Of a stretch of DNA of 34,246 nucleotides, positions 25,820-32,805 are shown piece by piece. The position numbers and the translations under genes were made by a program. The stretch is taken from the NCBI GenBank assembly GCA_947568535.1, contig CANOPF010000011.1:1-34246 (forward strand), given 5' to 3'. Position 1 is the stretch's first letter. Every line of letters starts with the position of its first letter. Source of the DNA: an uncultured Clostridium sp. Its GTDB lineage: Bacteria > Bacillota > Clostridia > TANB77 > CAG-508. The notes below the pieces were generated by a model that was not told where the DNA came from, did no database searches, and saw only the letters and a program-made list of their open reading frames with translations.

Positions 25820-26162
25820 TGGAAAATTTTCAAAAGAAAGATTAGAGGAAACGAAGCTTGCGCTTCGGGTTCTCTTTAGTGCCACCAATAGTGGTGGCAC
25901 TGACTATGTGGAGTCAATGACTCCAGATAGTCGGAATGCTGTTATTGTTATTGCAAAGCAACGCTTTGCGGTGACAATGACAGAATGGAGTCGCCCCATC
26001 GTCGTGATGGGGCAGGCACTTCGTTGTGCGGAGTGCCTGCGACATGGATTCTGGAGAGTATTGACACAGGATGGAAAAATCCTGCTTGTCGATGCTATTC
26101 AGGGCAAAGCCACACATCTCCAGGGATGGAGATGTGTGGGAGGAAAGTTCTATCAGAAATAG
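25815..26162 (+). CDS. Possible 115-residue protein inside the hairpin array
   Basis: ATG 25815 follows an excellent ribosome-binding site (AAAGGAGGG) and opens 115 codons, ending with TAG 26160-26162 in the last array hairpin. The first 23 residues (GKFSKERLEETKLALRVLF) look like ordinary protein. The rest matches no family I know. Codon use (CTC, CTG, CGG, GCG, GTC) is unlike the AT-ending codons of neighbours. Much of the sequence is dictated by the palindromes, and other frames on both strands are also open for 65-118 codons, so the ORF could be a by-product of G+C-rich RNA structure. The ribosome-binding site is the main argument for translation. Confidence 0.35.
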   Translation: MGGKFSKERLEETKLALRVLFSATNSGGTDYVESMTPDSRNAVIVIAKQRFAVTMTEWSRPIVVMGQALRCAECLRHGFWRVLTQDGKILLVDAIQGKATHLQGWRCVGGKFYQK

Positions 26163-26183
26163 AACTTTCCTCTGAACCTTCTT

Positions 26184-26225
26184 AGTCTCCTTTTGTATCC
26201 ACAGATATAAGAGGAGGCTTTTTTT
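26184..26225 (+). terminator. Rho-independent terminator of hairpin-array RNA
   Basis: A 16-bp stem with three G-U pairs (26184-26199 with 26204-26219), loop CACA, then seven T (26219-26225). It is a strong + strand terminator that ends the unit begun at the 25701-25729 promoter. Confidence 0.9.
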
Positions 26226-26290
26226 ATGGATAAATAGATAAAAAATCTGTACTTTGGTTTGCCGAAACAAAAATATCGTATGAATAAACC

Positions 26291-26319
26291 TTGCTTTTTC
26301 AACTAATCTATAGTAGAAT
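26291..26319 (+). promoter_or_regulatory. Predicted sigma-A promoter for murB
   Basis: -35 TTGCTT (26291-26296), 17-bp spacer, -10 TAGAAT (26314-26319), 33 bp before the murB start codon. It probably drives the murB-yvcK-debranching enzyme-holA series. Confidence 0.55.
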
Positions 26320-26352
26320 AAAAAACGTAAAAAAAGAAAAGGAGTGACCTAC

Positions 26353-27264
26353 TTGGATATTGAAAAACAACTCAATAACCTAACAATAGCCAAAGATAAA
26401 ATATACTATCATGAACCAATGACAAAACACACAACCTTTAACATTGGGGGAGAAGCAGAATGTCTGATTAACATAGATAATGAAAAAGACTTACAAGAAG
26501 TGTTAACAGTAGCCAACGATAAAAAAATACCAATTACAGTAATAGGAAATGGAAGTAATATATTAGTTTTAGATAAAGGAATTAAAGGCATTACCTTACA
26601 TATTAAAATAGAAAACATAAACATACAAGAAAAAGAAGGAAACATACAAATTACTGTAGGAGCAGGAGAAAAGTTAGGAAAAATAGCACAAAAATGCTTA
26701 CAACAAGAAATTACTGGGCTAGAGGAACTATCAGGAATACCAGGAACCATAGGAGGAGCCGTAAGGATGAATGCAGGAGCCCATGGAAGAGAAATGAAAG
26801 ATATAGTAAAAAGCGTAAAATGTATAGATTATCAAGGAAAAGAGAAAGAATGGAAAAACGAAGAACTAGCTTTTGCTTATCGAACAAGTCGTTTCAAACA
26901 AGAGAAATATATCATTACAGAGGTTACACTAACACTACAAAAAGGAAAAAGAGAAGAAATAAAAGCCAAAATGGAAAAATATGCAACATATCGAAAAGAA
27001 AAACAACCAATAGAATACCCGAATGCAGGAAGTACCTTTAAAAGAGGAACTGGCTTTATCACTGCTCAATTAATTGATGAAGCAGGACTAAAAGGATATA
27101 CCATAGGAAAAGCACAAGTATCCACCAAACATAGTGGATTTATCATTAATCAAGGAACAGCAACAGCCAAAGACGTCATAGCCTTAATTAATTATGTCAA
27201 AGATAAAATAGCAGAGAAATTTGGCAAAACAATAGAACTAGAAATCGAAATAATGGGAGAGTAA
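26353..27264 (+). CDS. murB: UDP-N-acetylenolpyruvoylglucosamine reductase MurB
   Basis: A 303-residue FAD enzyme that reduces UDP-GlcNAc-enolpyruvate to UDP-MurNAc with NADPH, the second step of peptidoglycan synthesis. Seen: KHTTFNIGGEAEC, VIGNGSNILVLDKG, the FAD motif LSGIPGTIGGAVRMNAGAHGRE (broken at G positions as usual), AFAYRTSRFK, YPNAGSTFKR with the active-site serine, and HSGFIINQGTATAKDV. It is a type II (Gram-positive) MurB by length. AAAGGAG at 26338-26344 sits 8 nt before TTG 26353, so TTG is taken as start; GTG 26344 lies inside the site. yvcK begins 2 nt after the stop, as in many Firmicutes where murB and yvcK are linked. Confidence 0.96.
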   Translation: MDIEKQLNNLTIAKDKIYYHEPMTKHTTFNIGGEAECLINIDNEKDLQEVLTVANDKKIPITVIGNGSNILVLDKGIKGITLHIKIENINIQEKEGNIQITVGAGEKLGKIAQKCLQQEITGLEELSGIPGTIGGAVRMNAGAHGREMKDIVKSVKCIDYQGKEKEWKNEELAFAYRTSRFKQEKYIITEVTLTLQKGKREEIKAKMEKYATYRKEKQPIEYPNAGSTFKRGTGFITAQLIDEAGLKGYTIGKAQVSTKHSGFIINQGTATAKDVIALINYVKDKIAEKFGKTIELEIEIMGE

Positions 27265-27266
27265 AA

Positions 27267-28868
27267 ATGAATGGTTTTATGCAATGGTTTAAATCAAATA
27301 ACAAGATGAAAAGATGGATATTGTTAATCCTAATAGGAATTTTACTAGCCTGTTATGGATTAGCTAACATACTAGTCATGAAAGAGATTTCTTTCCAAGA
27401 AGTAGGAAAAGTAGTAGTAGCCTTCGTCTTAGGGTTTATCTCTATCGTATTAGGACTTATCTTTTTAAACAAAAGAACACTAGAAGTATTAATCGAAGCA
27501 ACCGACGGACGAATGGAAAACAAGAAAACAGTTAATGTAAAATCCTTAATTTTTAATAAAACAGTGTATGACCAAGGACCTAACATTGTGGTAATTGGAG
27601 GAGGAACAGGACTAAACACTGTACTTTCTGGACTAAAACATTATACCAATAACTTAACCGCAATTGTTACCATTTCCGATTATGGAAAAGAAGCAAGCAA
27701 TTCACGAAAAACATTAGAAGTTTTACCCTTAGCAGATGTCAAAGACAGTATCGTTTCTCTTGCTTCCCAAGAAGGAGAAATTAACCGATTATTTAACTAT
27801 GAATTTACAAAAGGAAAATTAAAAGGACTTAGTTTTTCAGACATCTATTTTTCTGCTATGAAAGAAATTAATGGAAATGTAGAAGACTCAATTATAAAAA
27901 GTAATGAAGTCATTAACATGATCGGAAAAGTCATACCAGTTACCTTAGATGAAATGAACATTATAGCAGAATTAGCGAATGGTTATATGGTAGAAGAAAA
28001 AGCAAAAATTCCAGAAATCGTATCTGAAAAGATAACCAAAATTAATCGTATTTTATTAAACCCAACTAATTGTAGACCAGCACCAGGCGTAATAGAAGCG
28101 ATAAAAAAAGCAGATTGTATTATTATTGGACCAGGAAGTTTATATACCAATGTCATTCCTAACTTATTAGTTAATGGAGTAGCCAAAGCCATTAAAGAAA
28201 GCACAGCCATCAAAGTCTATATTAGTAACATCATGACAGAACCAGGACAGACAGATGAATATACTGTTTCTGATCATGTAAAAGCGATTATCGATCATTG
28301 TGGCAAAGGAATAGTGGATTATTGTCTTTATGATACAGGAGAAATTGTGCCAGAATTTATTAAAAAATATAATATAGAAGGTCAAGATATTGTCGCACAA
28401 GATATAGAAAAAGTTAAAGGAATAAAATTTTTACAAAGAAATTTATCCATAATAGCTAATGATCATATTCGACATGACCCTAATCTTGTATCTGCCTCTA
28501 TCATCGAATTAATATGTGATGATTTAAAATATCAAGATAAACAAAATGATCCACAATATTTAATGCTAAATACAAAATTAAGAGAAGAAAAAAGAATTAG
28601 TAGAATCCAAAAAATAAGCAAAAAACAGGCGAAAAGAAAAAAAGAAGGAAAACCACATACCACCTTAAAAAGTAAAAGTAAATTTAGTCATAAATATAGT
28701 GATAGAATAGCTTCTATACGAGAAGCAGATGAAAAAGCAAAAATCAAAATGCAAAAAGAACAAGCCAAAAAAGAAAAGAAAACAGCAACCAAAAAAAGCT
28801 CAGCAACAGCCAAAACCACCAAACCAAAAAGCGCAAGAGGAATGAAAAGAAAAAGTAAAGAAGGATAA
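27267..28868 (+). CDS. yvcK: YvcK/GlmR-like protein with membrane N-terminus
   Basis: A 533-residue member of the CofD-like YvcK (GlmR) family, which binds UDP-sugars and links carbon metabolism to peptidoglycan synthesis. Two N-terminal membrane helices (WILLILIGILLACYGLANILV and VVVAFVLGFISIVLGLIFL) precede the core with VVIGGGTGLNTVLSGLKHYTNNLTAIVTI near residue 110. The next motif, usually DDGGSSG, is SDYGKEASN, and LPLADVKDSIVSLA replaces the usual PPGDIRN. Later IIGPGSLYTNVIPNLLV and NIMTEPGQTDEYT are well kept. From about residue 440 a lysine-rich tail of some 90 residues follows, unusual for the family. The common neighbours rapZ and whiA are absent. Family sure, ligand uncertain. Confidence 0.88.
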   Translation: MNGFMQWFKSNNKMKRWILLILIGILLACYGLANILVMKEISFQEVGKVVVAFVLGFISIVLGLIFLNKRTLEVLIEATDGRMENKKTVNVKSLIFNKTVYDQGPNIVVIGGGTGLNTVLSGLKHYTNNLTAIVTISDYGKEASNSRKTLEVLPLADVKDSIVSLASQEGEINRLFNYEFTKGKLKGLSFSDIYFSAMKEINGNVEDSIIKSNEVINMIGKVIPVTLDEMNIIAELANGYMVEEKAKIPEIVSEKITKINRILLNPTNCRPAPGVIEAIKKADCIIIGPGSLYTNVIPNLLVNGVAKAIKESTAIKVYISNIMTEPGQTDEYTVSDHVKAIIDHCGKGIVDYCLYDTGEIVPEFIKKYNIEGQDIVAQDIEKVKGIKFLQRNLSIIANDHIRHDPNLVSASIIELICDDLKYQDKQNDPQYLMLNTKLREEKRISRIQKISKKQAKRKKEGKPHTTLKSKSKFSHKYSDRIASIREADEKAKIKMQKEQAKKEKKTATKKSSATAKTTKPKSARGMKRKSKEG

Positions 28869-28871
28869 AAT

Positions 28872-30908
28872 ATGGAAATAACGAAGGAAAAATTAACATT
28901 AGAAGAAGGACTAAAGAAAGAATGGCTCATCACCAATGGAATAGGAGGATTTAGCTCTTCTACCATAATAGGTGCGAATACAAGAAAATATCATGGATTA
29001 TTAATTGCCCCATTAACCCCACCAGCAAGAAGATTTTTAATCTTATCCAAGCTAGATGAAAGCATCGAAATAAGAAATAAAAAATATAATCTATATACCA
29101 ATGTAGGAAAATCCTATATTTCTCATGGATATCAATATCAAGAAGGATTTCGTAAAGAGTATGTGCCTATTTTTACTTATAAAATAGGTAAGGTAGAAAT
29201 AACCAAAATGGTAGTAATGGAATATGGACACAATACAGTAGGTGTTTTTTATAAGATAAAAAATGGAAGTACAAAAGCAAAATTAACATTAGCACCAGTT
29301 GTTAATTTTAGAGATTTTCATCAAATGAATACAGGGCATAATTTTCATTTACAACAAATCATTCATCAAACAAAAGTTAAATTAATTATAGATGGAAATG
29401 CACATACACCAGTGTATATGCATTTGTCAGAAGGAACATACACAGAACACCATAATGATACTTTCACCAATATGTTTTATCTAGAAGAAGAAAAAAGGGG
29501 ATTTTATCCAGAGGAAAATCATGCTGTACCAGGCGTGTACGAAGTAGAAATACCAGCAAAATCAGAAAAGGAAATTTTCTTTATCTGTTCACTAGAAGAA
29601 AACTTAGAACAAAAAAGCGTCAGAAACATGATTAGCCAAGAAATTATTCGTTTAGGAGAAATATTTAATCAATCATTATTAATTGACAATAGAAAAAGAA
29701 AAAAAACCAAAAAAGAACAAGAAAAAGAAGAAATCATAAAAAACTTTCTCATAGCCATAGACAATTTCATTGTTTACCGACCATCATTTGGATTGCATAC
29801 CATTATGGCAGGTTATCCTTGGTTTTTAGACTGGGGACGTGATACATTAATTTCGTTTGAAGGCTTGTTATTAATTCCCAAACAATTTAACATAGCCAAA
29901 GAAGTCTTGTTAACCATGATTAGAGATATAAAATTTGGACTAATTCCCAATGGTTATTCTGGTTATGACAATCGACCATTGTATAATAGTGTAGATGCTT
30001 CTTTATTATTTTTTGAACAAGTACAAAAATATCTTCAGTATACAGGAGAGGATAACTTTGTTAAAGAAAAGCTATATCCTGTTCTACAACAAATTATTTA
30101 CAATTATTGCGAAGGTATTGACATTGATGATAATAATATTTATTTAGATGCAGATGGGTTAATTGTTTCAGGAACAGAAAACACACAAAATACATGGATG
30201 GATGCTAAATATGATGGTATAGCGGTTACTCCTAGAAATGGAAAAGCAGTAGAAGTAAATAGTTTGTGGTATAATGCTAATCGTATTATGGCAAACCTAG
30301 CCAAAAAATTTAAAGATCCAGTTATGGCAAAGCAATATCAAGAATTAGCAGAAAAAGCTAAACATTCTTTTAGGGAACAGTTTTATCAGAAAAAAAAGAA
30401 ATGCTTATACGATCGATTAGGTGATGATAAAATACGACCAAATCAATTATTTGCTTTAAGTTTAACATATCCTGTACTAGAACCAAACTCAGAGGAAGCC
30501 AACCAAATGTTACAAACCGTAGAAAAAAAATTACTCAATCCATATGGACTAAAAACCTTAGCTAAAGGGGAAGAAAATTATGTTGAAGTATATGAAGGAA
30601 GTCCACAACAACGAGACACAAGTTACCATCAAGGAATTACCTGGCCATGGTTATTAGGATTATATTATAACAGTTTAAAAAATAGTTTAAAGGGAGCGAA
30701 AACCTCAGAACAAAAGAAAATGTGGCAAGAAAAATTAGAAAAATTTAGAGAAAAAACAACCACAACATTTAAAAAAGAAATGTTTACACAAGGCTGTATA
30801 GGAGGAATTGCCGAATTATATGACTCAGTCAAACCGCAACAACCAAAAGGAACCATAAACCAGGCGTGGAGTGTAGCAGAAGTATTTCGAATTATCTTAG
30901 GAAAATAA
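28872..30908 (+). CDS. Glycogen debranching enzyme (amylo-alpha-1,6-glucosidase)
   Basis: A 678-residue cytoplasmic debranching enzyme of the bacterial/archaeal GDE type. The N-terminal domain (1-230) has the diagnostic WLITNGIGGFSSSTIIGANTRKYHGLL segment. The C-terminal (alpha/alpha)6 barrel (about 300-675) has MAGYPWFLDWGRDTLISFEGLL, NSVDASLLFFEQVQKYL, the catalytic-region QRDTSYHQGITWPWLLGLYY and final GTINQAWSVAEVFRIIL. It removes alpha-1,6-linked glucose at glycogen branch points. It starts 3 nt after yvcK and ends 15 nt before holA, so the four genes from murB appear to be one operon. No other glycogen gene is in the window. Confidence 0.92.
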   Translation: MEITKEKLTLEEGLKKEWLITNGIGGFSSSTIIGANTRKYHGLLIAPLTPPARRFLILSKLDESIEIRNKKYNLYTNVGKSYISHGYQYQEGFRKEYVPIFTYKIGKVEITKMVVMEYGHNTVGVFYKIKNGSTKAKLTLAPVVNFRDFHQMNTGHNFHLQQIIHQTKVKLIIDGNAHTPVYMHLSEGTYTEHHNDTFTNMFYLEEEKRGFYPEENHAVPGVYEVEIPAKSEKEIFFICSLEENLEQKSVRNMISQEIIRLGEIFNQSLLIDNRKRKKTKKEQEKEEIIKNFLIAIDNFIVYRPSFGLHTIMAGYPWFLDWGRDTLISFEGLLLIPKQFNIAKEVLLTMIRDIKFGLIPNGYSGYDNRPLYNSVDASLLFFEQVQKYLQYTGEDNFVKEKLYPVLQQIIYNYCEGIDIDDNNIYLDADGLIVSGTENTQNTWMDAKYDGIAVTPRNGKAVEVNSLWYNANRIMANLAKKFKDPVMAKQYQELAEKAKHSFREQFYQKKKKCLYDRLGDDKIRPNQLFALSLTYPVLEPNSEEANQMLQTVEKKLLNPYGLKTLAKGEENYVEVYEGSPQQRDTSYHQGITWPWLLGLYYNSLKNSLKGAKTSEQKKMWQEKLEKFREKTTTTFKKEMFTQGCIGGIAELYDSVKPQQPKGTINQAWSVAEVFRIILGK

Positions 30909-30923
30909 AATAGGAGAATAAGA

Positions 30924-31946
30924 ATGTTATCCATTGAAGAATTAGAAAAACAATTAAAAAAAGGAGAATTAAAAAGTTTATATCTTCTCTATGGAGAGGA
31001 ATTGTTTTTGTTGGAAACATCCTTAAAAAAAATAAGAAAATTATTTGGTAAAGCGATAAAAGGTATTAACGATATTCATATTGATGAAACCAATTATGCC
31101 GAATTAATCACTAACTTAGAAACACCAAGCTTTGGTTATGAAAAAAAATTAATCATAGCCAGAAATACGGGCTTACTAAAAAAAGAAGGAAAAAGAAAAA
31201 ATGCTGAACTAGCCAAAGTCAAACAAAAAATAAGCGACTATTTAAAAGACAATCAGGAGATACTAAAAAATAGTGTCGTATTAGTTTTTGTGGAAGAAGA
31301 AGTAGATACGAAACAAGAATTATATACAACCATTTCTGAATGGGGAGAAATATGTAAATTTGATGCCCAAAAACCCATCCAAATTGAAAGGAGATTAACC
31401 GAGATTTGCCATGCTTATCAAGTAAGTATTGAAGGTTATGTACTAAAATATTTGATTGAATGTTGTGGAACGAATATGCAAGATTTAATGAATGAAATCA
31501 GAAAACTAATTGAGTATGTAGGGAAAGGTGGTACGATACAAAAAGAAGACATTGACCAATTATCAACCAAAAAATTAGAAAGTGTAATATTTGACTTAAC
31601 CGATTCATTAGGAAAAAAAGACACAGTAAAGGCACTAGAGGTATTCTATCATTTAATCTATGCCAAAGAACCATTGCCCAAAATTTTCATTACATTATAT
31701 CATCATATAAAAAAATTATATTTGGTTACACTTTGTACCATAAACAATAAAGATATCATTAGTAGCTTACACATAAAGCCAAACCAAACTTTTTTAGTAA
31801 ACAAATATAAGACACAAGCAAAATGTTTTGGAGAAAAAGAGTTACGCAAAATCTTGCAAGACTTAATCGATTTAGATATACAATATAAAAATGGTTTAAT
31901 GGATTTGCAGATAGGATTAGAGACAATTCTTGCCAAAATAAGATAG
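30924..31946 (+). CDS. holA: DNA polymerase III subunit delta
   Basis: A 340-residue AAA+ clamp-loader subunit that opens the beta sliding clamp. The N-terminus LKSLYLLYGEELFLLETSLKKI is typical (Y-L-x-GxE/D), and the C-terminal helical collar includes LPKIFITLYHHIKKLYLV and KCFGEKELRKILQDLIDLDIQYKNG, close to the family pattern. It has no intact Walker A, as expected for delta. Length is standard. AGGAG lies before ATG 30924. It ends the run from murB; the 99-nt gap to sleB has no clear terminator. Confidence 0.93.
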   Translation: MLSIEELEKQLKKGELKSLYLLYGEELFLLETSLKKIRKLFGKAIKGINDIHIDETNYAELITNLETPSFGYEKKLIIARNTGLLKKEGKRKNAELAKVKQKISDYLKDNQEILKNSVVLVFVEEEVDTKQELYTTISEWGEICKFDAQKPIQIERRLTEICHAYQVSIEGYVLKYLIECCGTNMQDLMNEIRKLIEYVGKGGTIQKEDIDQLSTKKLESVIFDLTDSLGKKDTVKALEVFYHLIYAKEPLPKIFITLYHHIKKLYLVTLCTINNKDIISSLHIKPNQTFLVNKYKTQAKCFGEKELRKILQDLIDLDIQYKNGLMDLQIGLETILAKIR

Positions 31947-32045
31947 ACATAAAAGTTAAGGAAAAAAATAAAGGCAAACATGAATAATAAAACATCTTAA
32001 TGACAAAAATAGTAAAAGAGAAAATTAGAATTAAGGTGTGATTTT

Positions 32046-32732
32046 ATGTTAAAAAATAGAAAAAAAATTTTTATTAGTATAATAACTATGATGGCTATAG
32101 CTATCATAGCCTTTATGGTATTTTTTCAAAATTATTCGGTTGAAGCCCTATCGAAATATGGATCAAGAGGAAATGAAGTAACACAAATCCAGACAAAACT
32201 TAAGCGATGGGGATATTATCAGGGGAATATTGATGGAATTTATGGCACACAAACCCTCAATGCAGTAAAATATTTTCAAAGAAAAAATGGATTAACACAA
32301 GACGGAATCGCAGGTCCAGCTACATTAAAAGCCATGGGAATTTATGGCTCTAGTTCTTCATCTGGTTCTAATACAAGTAATAACAACAATGTTAATTTAT
32401 TAGCAAAACTAATTTATGGAGAAGCAAGAGGAGAACCTTATACAGGCCAAGTAGCAGTAGGTGCAGTGGTGATGAATCGAGTCAAAAGCAGTTCCTTTCC
32501 CAATAGTATATCAGGGGTTATTTATCAGTCAGGAGCTTTTGATGCAGTAAGAGATGGTCAAATTAATTTATCGCCAGATTCTAGTGCCAGAAAAGCAGCA
32601 CAAGATGCCATAAATGGTTGGGATCCTAGTTATGGAGCAATTTATTATTTTAATCCATCTACAGCAACAAACAAGTGGATTTGGTCTAGACCAATGACTG
32701 TAACAATTGGTAGACATAGATTTTGCAAATAA
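32046..32732 (+). CDS. sleB: SleB-type spore cortex-lytic enzyme
   Basis: A 228-residue exported enzyme. A signal anchor (IFISIITMMAIAIIAFMVFF) is followed by a peptidoglycan-binding domain type 1 (residues 36-97, GSRGNEVTQIQTKLKRWGYY...GIAGPATLKAMG), a Ser/Asn linker, and a Hydrolase_2 domain (117-228). Catalytic E126 is in LIYGEARGEPYTGQVAVGAVVMNR; later FDAVRDGQINLSPD and WIWSRPMTVTIGRHRFCK complete the family pattern. SleB is a lytic transglycosylase that degrades muramic-lactam cortex at germination. The partner YpeB is not adjacent, so it could also be a related mother-cell SleB-like protein. AAGGTG precedes the ATG. No sigma-G promoter was convincing. Confidence 0.9.
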   Translation: MLKNRKKIFISIITMMAIAIIAFMVFFQNYSVEALSKYGSRGNEVTQIQTKLKRWGYYQGNIDGIYGTQTLNAVKYFQRKNGLTQDGIAGPATLKAMGIYGSSSSSGSNTSNNNNVNLLAKLIYGEARGEPYTGQVAVGAVVMNRVKSSSFPNSISGVIYQSGAFDAVRDGQINLSPDSSARKAAQDAINGWDPSYGAIYYFNPSTATNKWIWSRPMTVTIGRHRFCK

Positions 32733-32751
32733 AATAACGTTATGATACAAT
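32723..32751 (+). promoter_or_regulatory. Predicted sigma-A promoter for polC
   Basis: -35 TTGCAA (32723-32728, inside the last codons of sleB), 17-bp spacer, -10 TACAAT (32746-32751) preceded by TGA (extended -10). It lies 54 bp before the polC start. Confidence 0.65.
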
Positions 32752-32805
32752 AGAACAAGTAAAAAGAAGCAGGGTTTGGGAAACAAGAAAGGAACTTAGG
32801 TAAAA

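Larger units (their letters stand above)
25737..26225 (+). ncRNA. Hairpin-array transcript, class unknown
   Basis: A unit of about 490 nt with its own promoter and terminator, clearly richer in G+C than its surroundings. Nearly every base lies in one of 13 successive stem-loops: 25751-25768, 25772-25792 (GAAA tetraloop), 25794-25819, 25845-25874, 25878-25901, 25902-25932, 25939-25983 (21 bp), 25993-26013, 26013-26039, 26049-26104 (23 bp), 26110-26139 (12 bp, perfect), 26140-26172 (14 bp) and the terminator 26184-26219. In the stems traced base by base I count 13 G-U pairs and no A-C pairs in the + strand RNA, so that strand is the one under structural selection. The stems differ in sequence, so it is not a CRISPR or REP array. 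RNase P, tmRNA, 6S and SRP RNA were looked for and not seen. It may be non-coding or the structured mRNA of the ORF at 25815. Confidence 0.75.

Noticed and set aside
25751..26219. CRISPR array, REP elements or integron-type sites
   Set aside because: The stems do not repeat one another in sequence, there are no regular spacers, and no cas, RAYT or integrase gene is nearby.
25914..26270. 118-codon ORF on the minus strand across the hairpin array
   Set aside because: Palindromes make both strands alike, so open frames mirror each other; there is no ribosome-binding site and it begins beyond the + strand terminator.
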